From the NCBI RefSeq assembly GCF_032854445.1, contig NC_088295.1:16107385-16171384 (forward strand): 64,000 nt of DNA. The letters are read 5' to 3'. The notes under the pieces are model-generated. The model was not told the DNA's origin, did no database searches, and saw only the letters and a list, made by a program, of their open reading frames with translations. The position numbers and the translations under genes are program-made. Positions 34,801-47,200 of the stretch are shown piece by piece (position 1 is the first letter of the stretch; the number at the start of each line of letters is the position of its first letter). Origin of the DNA: Liolophura sinensis. Its lineage: Eukaryota; Mollusca; Polyplacophora; Chitonida; Chitonidae.

Positions 34801-36016
34801 CTGTCTGTAGAAACTCACAGCAGGAATATTGTTTCTATTATATAAACCTCCTCAAATCATTTAATGTAAGTAAAAAGCATTAAATAAGAAAAAACATCAC
34901 ACTGACCCGTATGAAGCAGTGCTGGAAGATCACTAAATTCGAAGATTCTAAATAACGCATGTCAAACACAATTGGTGAAACACCTGCTTCTTAACAAGAG
35001 GGATAGCAGCATACAGGGTTACTTTCATTGCAAATGCAGCTATTTACGATTAATGAGAAAACTGGAATGAAATGTAACAATGCTAGGAGAAGCTGCCCTG
35101 GGATACCTGGCATACAACATCTCACAATTGATTTCTACCAGCAACATCATCATCCTTTTTTATAAATTATAGGCTTTCATTTATTCCCTTGGACAAGCAG
35201 TTTGTTCCCATGTAAGGGAGCCTGACATGAAATTTATAGTTTTTAATTACGTTCTTTTTATGTAATATGAAATGATCAATACGGTATACGACCCTGGTAA
35301 CACATATATGTAATGTCAATTTAGTATTTCCAGATAAAACTAGACAATGCTGAACATCTGGATTATAATATTCATGACCAGTGAATGATGTAACATACAC
35401 ACAGCTGATTTATCCATGACCACTCTTTACTCTCCCACTAAACAAAATAAAATAAATAAATGATTGAGCCGTTTATACATATGGTTGCACTTACTGACTT
35501 ATAGGTATCAACCACTGATTTTGATTGGTTAATGAACACAGAGTCAATGCCATAGTTTTTAATTCAAAAGCCTAACCCTTTTCTAGCCCATAAATGAACA
35601 AGTAGTTACCCCATAATTTATGAGGTAAAACAAAGACAACAATGTAAAACGAAGACAACAATGCCAAGTCAGCTTGTGAATGACTGCTACAGTCGACTCA
35701 ATTTCGTCCACCATTTTATAACTATGAAGGCCACTCAGTTGACCCATGTGTGCTCATGAAATACCACCCATTTTCCAACTTATCTGCAAGTTCAGTGTGG
35801 AAGCATGATAGATGAAGTTTACGCCTTTTTTTTGCAGAACCAGGGACATATAGAGACAGCCTTCTGCCTTTGTTGACTGTTGTCATCTTTACATGTTGCC
35901 ATACATTTTACAGTGATTCGTGACAAAAATGAAGAACGGTATCAACAGACTGCAAAACGGCAATTTTTAACTGATTTTAAATTTTAAATACCTGTGATTT
36001 CACAAAATCCAGTTAA
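31891..36016 (-). other. Possible long 3' UTR of the SLC36-type gene
   Basis: About 4.1 kb of even, AT-rich, repeat-poor DNA directly after the transporter stop codon, in contrast with the SINE-rich DNA on both sides. A minus-strand ATTAAA poly(A) variant is at 31891-31896. Whether the message really extends this far cannot be seen. Confidence 0.3.
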
Positions 36017-39000
36017 TTAACTCTTATCAAAGGTGAGGATAACATCTCGTATAACAGCGTACACACTCATTACCCCTCCACAAATGCCAATCAGCACAAT
36101 CAGCATGTTCTTCACCCAGATACCCCTGGACAATCGAAAACCTGCGAGCTTCAGGTGAAAGATACAGGGGAGAATGTATGCCAGCATTGTACTACCCACT
36201 GCGCCTGTAACACAACAACGTAAAACATGTACCTGTAAGGCAGGTTATGCATCGTGACTACGCTTAATGTACAAACTACACATACATGTACAGTATGTCA
36301 GTAGCCTGTGGCAAGGTACGTGTATAAAGCACTTCTGTGAAAACACACCTACATGTGCACATATATCTCTCAACCAATACATCATATAAATGAACATTCT
36401 TATTTACTTGATTGGTGTTTAATAATACATTCAAAACTATTTTCCCCTTACACATGACAATTGTCATGCAGATTTAATGATGAATGAAAGCAGAGTATCG
36501 TGAGTAAATGCCCACTCTTCATCATGTTCAAGCCACAGCTGAGGCTATCCAAAGCTGAATTCGGGCTGAAACCTGCTTGGCATGGAACATACTACATACA
36601 CTGAGAACAGTGCTTTTTATTAACCACTGTTAATTAGCCCTATGTAACAATAATGTTTATAGAAGTAGCTGAAATTTTAAACACACATAATATGAAACAT
36701 CATGAAGAAATGAAACTGTGGGTCAGACATACAGTTTCTAACACTCTGATCATATTATACAGATAAAGAAAACTGTGGAATGGGTATGAGGAATTGTCAG
36801 CTCAAGAGAAGGGATTCTTCCTAGTTGGACACAACTTGTTGAGAGCCGACAATTCCTTATATCCTATCCCACAGCATGCACCATACGTTATATCACACTA
36901 AAAATATTTACCTTTTCAGGTTGTGTTTAAATTGACAAATTTGTATGTCAATAATGGACTTATAACCATAAACCCTTTGTTTACTTTATGAACAAGCTGA
37001 CATCAGAACTAACGAAGGGAGATAACTGCTGTGGAATAAATGCATGTGATTGTTGGTATCCAACGATTGTATCCAACCATCTTGTGCTAATATGATACAA
37101 TCAATATACTTTACTTTTCTTGGATGTCTGATCACTGTACATCATGTTTTGCGGAATATCATGTGACCATCTCTCGACCAACATGACCAATGGAAACAGA
37201 GAATAACCCCATGAGGTATAATAACATTACTTGGACTGCAAAATGCTGCAGGCTGCAAACAAGGACATGAAGAAAACTTAACAGACACGGTACAGGTGTG
37301 AGCCAAATATGAGTATGGTTAATGCACATGTATTAAAATCAACCCACATAAAGTGTACTTACCAATAAAGGCAGCAAAGTAAGCGTAGAAGTTTCGACAC
37401 AAAATAGCGACACCACAGGCTAGCATCACCAAACACACACGGAATATATTCCTCTTCCAAGACGGGACCTACAGGTTAAAATATATAAAACTAGTTATAG
37501 TTCTGCATTCACGCATGTCCTCGGAAACACTCATGGGTTTGTCCACACATTCATACATCCACAATGCACCCTGCTGTCAGTGTTATTGCCATTGTCTTGC
37601 ATCCAGTAGCAAAACAGTCAAAAAGTTCAAGTTATGTACAATAACAACATAAATTGTGACTGGCTTACTGGTTTTTTACTATGAGCATTGTTTGCACTAT
37701 ACAGCAGAACATCCTACTGTAAGTGACTTAAAGTTTCGCATGTGAGTTACTGTCATTTACTTTCGCACCACCTGAGTTGGCAGCAAGATGACAGCAGGGT
37801 GATTTACCCCCCCCCGGCTGTTTCATTACACTGCATGGCACTGAGTTGCTGATCTGGTTGCTGATCCTCGCCACAAGGGACCAAGTCACTGACAGTGAGT
37901 CAGTACATCTCCAAATATACCCATGAATGAAATCAAGGAAAATATTACAGGCGACATTGATTACAAACCTTTAAATTCCAAACACTGTCTGTAAGCTTGA
38001 CAACGTTAAACAAGGAATGTACATGCACAAATGCACAATGTATGCTGCAGACATTGCAGATATCTGTCATCAGCTTCCCATGTCCGTGTAATTCCAATTT
38101 AGTATGTCAGTCTACATGCACATTTTGTTTCTTTACAGTTGGAACTGTCCTCCTATTGCAGAAGAGTTCCTATTCCCATGTTTTAATATCGGGAACCTCT
38201 ATTAAACACAGAAAACCTACTCCACATGAGGTTTCCGAAAACTACGATGATTTACTTTTATACCTTTTTGGTAGCAGTGTGTGCAAGCCCAGGATTTGTT
38301 TGAGTTATTATCACATTAGGAGTTTGCACAACACCCTCCCTGGCTTTATAAACAACATGTTTTATGATGTCCTGTACACTGTGTTACCCAGACCTGATTT
38401 ACGTGTTGCCAGCGACAGATAAGATTATTGTTTTGCCTTCTGCCAGCAAAAATCATGTGGTCAATGGGTAGACATGTGGAAATTCCAAGTCCTGTGACTG
38501 TAAGTGGCTTGTATCCATAGTAGATAAAACTAATCTGTATGACTAAAATTTCAATTGAGGGGGGCTCAATTAAGCATTAAATAAATTAAGTATTCATGTT
38601 TATGAAATATGGGCGAAAGTTGGCAGTCTTTCAACTTACCCCAGATTGCACACAAAATGTTTAGCGGCAGCCGTGCAAATGCAAGTGTGTAGGTGTCGCT
38701 TTGATGGTGGGCCTAGTATGGATTCGTGTCATGCTAAATTCTGCTACAGCTTTGTATATGAAGAGTCGTGCAGTTTAAAAACGGATATTTGACAAGACAC
38801 TCCATATGCGTAAAAGTACTGGGTAGTCATGCTTAATCTCCACAAATCTCCCATTTATCACAAAATAACGATAATAAAACAATCAACCTGTTTTGAAGTG
38901 CATGTACTACAATCATTATGACTGAAACTCAGGAAAACAGAAAATGTTGGTGGTGGGAGAATAGTCTACTGCTCAGTGAAGCGTGAGCTTGTTTTTTACA

Positions 39001-42000
39001 TTTTTGAACTGTCCGTATAATCCCCTGACCACCCCTGATGCTCTCCCGTGGCGCTCAGTCAGTAACAACCACAACCAACACAATGAATCCCGCGATACAC
39101 TTTCCCAAGGCGAACCTTTAGGTCGTTTACCAAAGTACAGGTCAAATAGCTGGTTAAATCCAACAGAAATCTTGAAGCCTTCTTGACTGTTGTTGCAGGT
39201 TTTAACTTTTTAACACCAAACTGTATTCTGAATGATGTCTAATCTAAGACAGTAGGATGAAGCAGTACAAGTTTAAAAAATGTGCAACTCCTTAGATAAT
39301 GATTATGGATTATATTATCAATGCATTAAAACTGAACAGTGGCAAGGCTGCAAAAAGGCTGGTCTGTCACATATGCTTTATCAATTTATCCATTCATCCA
39401 TCCATCCATCCAGACTGGATACATGCATACAAAATGCCTAAATGTTTGATCTGTTTTATTTTATTGATATCTGCAAAAACCCATAACATACAGAGTCCGG
39501 GATTTCCACAGCTACAGGCATGCTGACAGAGTCCACGGTTGACAGCAGAGCTTCATCTTCCTCATTCATGATAGCATTGTCATCTTCCCTTGACAACTCT
39601 CTCTCATAATGATCTCTGTGCGATGAGGGGCCACAACAACGACCTGACAACAAACACAAGAACAATGTCAAGCTGTGAAACACAGTCTTGTGCTCAGTTT
39701 GCAAGTAGATATAAGCCACTAAATCACTGGCAAATAATTACAAACAATAAAATCATTTTTTTTTCAAGGCTGTAATATCCCAGTCTTGAATCTGATTATG
39801 TCAACATTATACAAGAACAAATTTTAAGAGCAAAACTGATCAAATTACATCTGTAATATCAAAAATTAATTTTAGTCCTGAAAATAATGTTAAACTATAT
39901 TTGATCTATTGACAAATTTATATTTTCATTATTGTAAACAAACAAATATCATGGTTAACTTCTAAATGTTGTTTCACGTACAGTCAAATATTACCTTCTG
40001 CAAACGTATATCCTTCTGCCAATTCTATAACAGGGTACATCTGGAGTGGAAATGTCAGCAGGATGCCTAAACACAGCGTCACATTGACAATCCTGGATAT
40101 GGGGCTCTCAAGGGGGCGAATGTTGCTATTAATCATTTGCTCGGCAAACTCCCCAAACCTCAGGTACCCCAATATACCAAAGACACTCAGTATGAATGAG
40201 AGTAGGAAGACAGCTGCGTGCAGGAAGAATGGGAAGTTATGGCGATTCCCCTCCATACTAGATTCAATTGGAATGATCTGTAAGTTTAACACAATGTATA
40301 ATATGACAAAGGTGCATGAGAAGACTTACAACTTCAAGTAAAAATAGTCACAAGCTGTAAAGAACAACAATGTATGTAAAAAATATGAGTGACACAGTTA
40401 GTTTGGACCATATCACTACAGCGATCTTACTTTCCTCATGTGACATGAATTCTGACTGTGGGATTCATGATTGTTTTCTACCTCTTCTGAAGGAGCGTAC
40501 AAAATGTGATGCAGATGGCTAATTTAAATACTCCAGTATCCCCAATGCAAGTGACCATATGACCATAAGTATTAACATGTTGTTACTGAAAAGTTACTGT
40601 GACTAATCTGAGCAGGAAGGAGAATACAGGCCAAATTTCACCAAATTCATTGATGGAGATCAGGTTTAAAGCATGGAGATTATTTATGATTCCTTTGTGG
40701 GTGACAGGTGATGATGGGCATTGATGAAGTATTCTTTTTTGTTGTTGTTAATATAAGACTCGCTAGCTGACACCCTGCCTCTAAGTAAGTTAAGTGAATA
40801 TTAATGAAGACACACCCCCACTTTGACCAATGAAAAGTCTGCCAAAGTATCAATGGCTAACACGGAGCACGTCACTTTTCATGCATATCAGAAAACCACC
40901 TGCCTCTCAATCGAGCATAGAATCAATAGACTCAGGGGCCTCCATGAGTTCGAGTCCAGCTCATGCTGGCTTCCTCTCCGGCCATACGCGGGAAGGTCTA
41001 CCAGCAAACTGCGGGTGGTCATGGGTTTCCCATGGGCTCTGCCCTGTTTCCACCCACCATAATGCTGGCCGCCTTCGCATAAGTGAAATATTCTTGAGTA
41101 TGGCATAAAACACCAATCAAATAAATAAATAAATAAATAGATTCAAATCGTCTATCATGGAGATAGTACAGAGATCAATACTACATTTTACAATTAACAT
41201 GTGTAAACATCTACTGATCTACAATATACACATACATGTATGTAGCAGCCCAAACTGTGTGACCATAATCATACTTTAGTTCTGGCTAGCAGAATCAATA
41301 AATGAATTACCTGACATTATTTGAAATACATGTAGTTGTTTACATGTTGTCAGGTAGTGGGCTTACCGTTCCTATTCCTTCAAAGGCACCTGTCACCCCT
41401 CCAAAAAATATAGGGAATGTGGAGGCCTTCACCAGTTTGTAAGTATCACTTATTGTAAACCCTGAAATGGAACAACAGCTGATGTTAAGTTCACATATAC
41501 GTAATGTTTATCAACCATGTCAATCATTTATATGCAGCTTAGAACACAACTCCCTGAACTGCAGCAGTCAACATGCAGCTAGTTAACTGCTATTTTCCAC
41601 ATTAAATGTGTAAATGTACAGTAACTGTTATGAGTATCTGATGATAGAAGCATAAAGACAAAGCAGAGAGCAGAGTTAGCTCCTTGGTGATATAATGAGG
41701 TTGCAACAAAAGCAGGGTTCTAGCTGTCACTCGTCACTGTCACTAATTAGTGAAGATTTTATATGACTTGCAGTATTTACCATGTATACTATTCTTGCAA
41801 AAAAATCAGGCAAATATTTTATTTAAAACAATAGTCTGCTAAGGTTACCCAAAATGAGAACATCATGAAACAGTGAAATTTATTTTTATACACCACATCT
41901 GAATCCTAAACAGTGCTAACTAGTGGTATACACATGTACGATGAAAAGGATTAACTTGGATAAAACTAAAGAGAAAACATCACCAGTTTAAGCAAAGTTC

Positions 42001-45000
42001 TGTTGCTTTCAAAGGCTCCCTTGTATATAGTCAGGTCCATATGAAATTTTTTGTGCTTCTTCTTAGGTCTTATTTCTTTCAACTACATGTACATGTTCAC
42101 AGAAATTGTTTGCTATTATAAATTTTCCATGCTGGCTTCCTCTCTGGCCGTAGGTGGGAAGGTCTGCCAGCGAACTGCGGGTGGTTGTGGGTTTCCCCCG
42201 GGGCTGCCCAGTTTCCCCCCACCTTAATGCTGGCTGTCGTCGTATAAGTGAAATATTCTTGAGTATGGCGTAAAACACCAATCAAATGAACAAATAAATA
42301 AATAAATTTTCCACAATGAGCTCATATAAGCTTGCCATTAATCTGTAATTTTCCGTGCATAGATTCATCCAAAATAGGAAATGGTGCAGCAGTACGTGTA
42401 GATAATGTAGACAGGTGCATTGTGTGCACATAACTTTTTTGTCTAAATTCAACCCCTGACTGGCTACATTGTACAACTAGAGCTCAAGGAAAACAAGTGA
42501 CTGCTGGAACCAAATGATTACCTTACAGAATCCTGCAATTCAATGAGCTTGTTAACAAAGCAATATGTTGTTAGTACTGTATACACTGTACATCCCTGAT
42601 GTACACAGCAAATCTGTACAATCTGCTAATCAGTATCACAATAATTATACCACTACTTATATGGCTGAGGTATGAAAACTGCTGAAAAATAAGAAACAGT
42701 GTTCTTACGTATTAAAAGGTAGACAAACACACAAACACATCCAACGAAGATTGAGACATCTGCAAGAATACTGATCACTCCCAGGTGGCGAATCTTCCGG
42801 ATTATTGCAAACATGACGAAGAATGGAAGAGGCACCAGAATAAGGTACTCTAGTCTCGGTGCACTGCTCACAGATATAAAGCTCCAGTCTTGAGTCAAAT
42901 TCGATGCACTTGAATTTCCAACAATATTACTGGAATAGAAGTATTCCGCATCAACATCCTCATAGGTTTGTCTCGTTAAAGAGCCTGTTTCCTCCAGTGG
43001 ATCAACAGGGTTTAGAAAAGTTGGCAGAGCACTTGTATTATAAATACTGGAATTTGTCTGTGTCACATTATGTGTAGGGAAAAGGGTGTAGAAAGTGTTT
43101 CCAATAAAAATAAAGTACGACACACAGAAGCCAAACTGTGTGAACAAAAGACACATGTTGACAAGAACAAGTCCTGGGTTTCCAAAGCTGAGTTTGCCGA
43201 TGTCACCGTATGTGAGATTCTTCAAGAGGCGGTTGTGTACGACTTTCATTTCATCTTCATCAACAGACCCCTCATCTCTCTGCACTTCAGAGCGATACAG
43301 AGTCATTACTCTTTCAATGGCCGCATATTTACACTTGACAATAAGATTACAGCAGTGGTCTGTGAGTACAGCTATAAGCACCAAGCCGGCTGCACCAAGC
43401 TGAAACAGAAACCAATCGTACATACAATGTGTGTTGTACATGTATTTACCAAATGTAAGTCAAATTTGTTAGTATTAAAACAACAATTGCAATGTGGTCA
43501 CATTTATAATTACACATCAGTTAGAACCTTATCAGTACAATAATATAACATCCAAAGATTCAGTTAAAACACAGCAGTTTGCTTGCTATGCTTGGTACAC
43601 ATGGGTTTAACATTACTTAAGTCTTAAACATACAGCATCATTTTTAACAAGCTGTGAGATCTCCACATCAACATAATTATAAAGCTTTCTCATTAATAAA
43701 ATCATGACTGGGTCACATTATATCCCAAGTACACAAATAGGGAAGATGGAGATTTTTACATTATTTTTCCACACATTTATAGGTTGCACTGAATTATTGT
43801 GACACTTCCAGCCTCTAGCCATTTTCCCCAAAAATTTGGTACCAGAATGCATCACATTTGCAGAATGTGTTCATCTGTAAATAGGAATGTAAGATCAGCT
43901 GTTTCCGCAATTGTATGCAACCAATCATGGAAACAATTGATCTCACATTTTCTAAAAGCTAGAACAATCCCTTTCAAGGCTTTGGGCATGGCATAGCATG
44001 ACTTTGGAATGATCCCTGGCCCTTGCTTACACTCTACAAGGAAGAAACTGTATTAAGCACTCTGCCCTCTCCATACAAACAGCAGCTCTGACTGCTCTAA
44101 GTCTAACAATGTTTATAATGGTCACAAGTACGATAACTTACCGCCAAGCCACTCTGTCGAAAATTAAATGGAATTGTCAGATAATTTGCTCCTATGAAGG
44201 CCTTGAAAATGTTGGCAAAGTCCCCAATGTGCTGTGTGGCGGAAACCTTCTTTCTGTAAAGAAAAATACAGTTAGTTTAACAATAAGAGATCCCTTAACT
44301 TATTGGAGTACAACAGTTGGAACTTGGCACATTTGTAAACCTGTCAGCTGTGAATCATAACAATGATTATCCACAGTGTGGATCGCCCCAGCATTCCTGT
44401 CAGGCTGTTAGACTTACATGTAGTTAAAAGTACATATGTGCACTTGACATGCACATGTATTACAGCATCTGTACAAGCCAGACAAGCAGCAATATATATA
44501 TATATATATGCTGATACATACACCTCTTGCTACATTTTTTTCGTCTTACGCAAATCTCTAAGTGTCACAAGCATTTTGTGCATTTGGTTGCAACAAGAAA
44601 AACATTCGTGAGAGTTCTTTGTGTTTCAATTTACCATATGGAGTTGTTCTTCAAAGATACTTAACTCAGTGGCCACATTTGCTGCTATAAAAAACTTTAA
44701 TATCTTTATATTTAGCACTACAGCTTTAATTGTTACATGTATACTGTATCTTCTCCATCCTGATTGTCTTCATACCTCATTTTTCTTTACACAGTTTAAG
44801 GTACATGTAACCACCTCAGCTATGACATAAAACATGCAACTTTTGGTCAAAATTGGCTTGTTTCATTCAAATTTAAAGTGTAATGGCATACTCAAAAGCC
44901 ATCAGGGTCCATCCCGTTTTAACAGACTATCAGTATATTCCAGAAACTGTTACTGCCCTAATTTACATAAAACATGATACCTGATGTAGGTAAAGCAGTA

Positions 45001-46945
45001 TGTTCAATCACACACATCCACATGCATCTACATGTAGGTCTATAGGCCTGCTTAATACACTGACCTGTATCATTAAACGTCCAGCACTCACTAACTTTAT
45101 ACACTGACCAATAACAAAGAGGTGGCCTCAAACACATAAATTCCTCTTCTTGGACAGTACTCCTTTAACGTTTTACTGTATTCATAACAACTATTTATTG
45201 CAATCATTTTTCTTTTGCATTCACTGGCTTCCTCTCCGGTCGTAAGTGGGAAGGTCTGGCAGCAACCTGCGGATGGTTGTGGGTTTCCGCCGGGCTCTGC
45301 CCGGTTTCTTCCCACCATAATGATGGCCGCCCTCGTATAAGTGAAATAGTCTTGAGTACGGCGTAAAACACCAATCAAATAAATAAATAAATAAATACAT
45401 AAATCTTTTGCATTCAATACATCTACATCAGCAAATCCTTCAGTACCCTATTATGATGAAAGCCTAACTGACTGTAACTTAGTTTTACAACTTAAATATT
45501 TTTATTATCACTTTCACTTTTCATTCATTAACACTTTGATCTGGACATGTTCACAAGTCTGAGGCTAAGTTGAGTTATCTACAGTGAACACATATCTTTA
45601 AACAGAGCCGCATATTGTATATTTCTGGATAGAATGAAGTGCTCTTTTCTTAACCCCTTTCCATGGCAGATGTGCACACAGTAGTTTCTTTGTTGCAGTC
45701 ACTTATGTAGCCGTACGTGGGAAGGTCTGCCAGCAACCTGTGGATGGTCATGGGTTTTTCCTGGGCTCTGGCCAGTTTCCTCTCACCATAATGCTGGCTG
45801 CCGTTGTGTAAGTAAAATATTCTTGAGTAAGGCATAAAACACTAATCAAAAAAAAAAAAAAAAAAATGTGTAGGTGACCCGTCTCAAATCTAGTCTTTAT
45901 ACACATACAATCTGTCATTCCGTTCTTTAGACTGGCCCTTTATCCAGCTCATCTGATCTACGTGTGCTTACACCAAGTTTGTCACAATCCCAAGGTTTTG
46001 TCAAAAATTTTCGACACGTATTAAGCGTTACACTTAGGTCGACTTGTCAAGTAAGACCCAGTTGCTTATGATCGCAAGTCGACTTACACCCGCCTATGAG
46101 TTTCAACATCTAAGTTATATCCACAGCCGCAGGGTTTATAAACAATGATTTCTGCTCATATCTACTGAAGCTGGGCATATACTGGTTGACATCTTAAAAA
46201 CCTTTGTAGAACAGAACCATGTCCTGAGACAATAATTATGACATGCATAAAAAAGTGGGCAATAGACCGATATTGCCCGATATTAATATTCTGACTTAAA
46301 CTTGCAGCAGATATTGGAATACGCCTGACAGCACAATGCAGCACTGAAGTCAGAAGTCGTTTCATTTGAAAAAATTACGAGTTCCCAAACAACGTTGCTA
46401 ACGCTCCCCACCTCTTGTGTATCCTCTTCTTTACCTTCTTATTTTAGCTACATTCGAGCACCTATAGTCCTTCTCTCCTCGTCTGGCATTTAAGCAGTTG
46501 AAGCAGTTGGCGGATGGAGTTGGAATTTATCCAGTTCCCACGATAGTTTCACGCTTGTGTGGGTTTACTAGTGATGACACATAACAACACTTACCTGGAA
46601 TTGATAGCTGAGACGACTGTGACTACGGACAGACAAATTATTTGGTGTCCAGCAGTAGTATACTGAAGTCAGCAAGGGAAGTACAGAGGTGTTCAAGGTA
46701 AGCTTATGGAACAAAACAGGGCTGTGGTAGTATACGTAATCACAGCCCTACAGAGCTAGGACAATGTGGTAAAGTGCTTTGACATGACAGCATGTCAAAT
46801 GGAAAATAACCAATGGTCAGATGACTATATTGACTCGATTCACTCATGAATTCCAACACGAGACTGAAGCTGGAAGTCTCAGACAAAGTTGGATCTTGTA
46901 AATATTCTCGACACACACAAACCTGAAAGTGACGTGAGTTTCCAT
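36017..46945 (-). CDS. SLC36/AAAP-family amino-acid transporter-like protein
   Basis: Spliced CDS: complement of 46923-46945, 44142-44253, 42709-43399, 41367-41461, 39995-40277, 39492-39643, 37363-37468, 36017-36204 (549 codons, all GT/AG, phases agree throughout). Family hallmarks in order: HIGDFANIFKAFIGANYLTI in the first helix, TFPIFFGGVTGAFEGIG, then IIPIESSM, and GILGYLRFG. About eleven membrane segments can be counted. It resembles SLC36 proton-coupled transporters, which carry small amino acids across plasma or lysosomal membranes. It is longer than the usual 470-500 residues because of two inserts: an outer or luminal loop with five N-x-S/T sites between helices 3 and 4, and an acidic loop (SREDDNAIMNEEDEALL) before helix 9. 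The start is an ATG in ACAATGG whose 23 coding bases splice in phase to the first helix. Substrate cannot be told from sequence. Confidence 0.85.
36400..36460 (-). repeat. Eroded SINE tail in last intron
   Basis: TTACTTGATTGGTGTTTAAT followed by a diverged CATTCAAAACTATTTTCC: 3' end of the main SINE family. Confidence 0.35.
36773..36874. repeat. Imperfect inverted repeat able to form a hairpin
   Basis: CTGTGGAATGGGTATGAGGA pairs with the complement of TCCTTATATCCTATCCCACA, and pairing continues through GGAATTGTC/GACAATTCC and AGCTC/GAGAGCC. The stem is about 36 bases and the loop about 30. Lies in the last intron of the transporter gene. Confidence 0.6.
40935..41140 (+). repeat. SINE, head partly lost (intron of transporter)
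   Basis: GGGGCCTCCATGAGTTCGAG head remnant, middle block, tail GGCATAAAACACCAATCAAA then (AAAT)n. Confidence 0.75.
42130..42301 (+). repeat. SINE, 5'-truncated, with target-site duplication
   Basis: Starts at TGCTGGCTTCCTCTCTGGCC and ends (AAAT)n. Flanked by the 12-base direct repeat ATAAATTTTCCA at 42118-42129 and 42302-42313. Confidence 0.8.
44492..44508. repeat. Short (AT)n tract
   Basis: About eight AT repeats in the first transporter intron. Confidence 0.8.
45224..45403 (+). repeat. SINE, 5'-truncated, with target-site duplication
   Basis: From CTGGCTTCCTCTCCGGTCG to (AAAT)n. Flanked by the 13-base direct repeat TCTTTTGCATTCA at 45211-45223 and 45404-45416. Confidence 0.85.
45706..45866 (+). 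repeat. SINE, 5'-truncated, poly(A)-like tail
   Basis: From GCCGTACGTGGGAAGGTCTG to GGCATAAAACACTAATCAAA, ending in a run of A in place of (AAAT)n. Confidence 0.75.
46500..46757 (+). mobile_element. Solo right arm of the foldback MITE
   Basis: GACGACTGTGACTACGGACA-like core, AGAGGTGTTCAAGGTAAGCT and the end CACAGCCCTACAGAGC-TA match the right arms in units A and B. No left arm found within 500 bases. Lies just inside intron 1 of the transporter, about 170 bases from its first exon. Confidence 0.7.
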
Positions 46946-47200
46946 TGTTAAAACCCAAGGAACTTTCGCCACCCGCGTAACTTTCGCTTCAGTCGTATCG
47001 CTGAAGCCGGCGACCTTTAACCTACAAGCACTTCCGGGAAAAGGATTTATGGAAAGAAGCACGTGATTGGTCTGTTTTTGTCGAAGTACACCAATGAAAT
47101 GAGCCTTTACAGAGGACATGGCATGAAAAGGCGCGACATTTGAAGACCACTTCCTGTATGTGAAATACAAATGACAGTATCGGTGAAGCAAACAGATGAA
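46946..47200 (-). promoter_or_regulatory. Likely promoter and 5' UTR of the transporter gene
   Basis: The only locally CpG-richer stretch here, directly upstream of the ATG. It holds CACGTG at 47060-47065 next to an inverted CCAAT (ATTGG) and a CTTCCGG-type ETS site. No TATA box. Confidence 0.5.

Noticed and set aside
37997-38422. 141-codon plus-strand open frame
   Set aside because: Antisense inside a transporter intron, with no recognisable domain and ordinary AT-rich composition; likely chance.
43070-43543. Plus-strand frames of 102-157 codons
   Set aside because: Shadows of the large transporter exon on the opposite strand.
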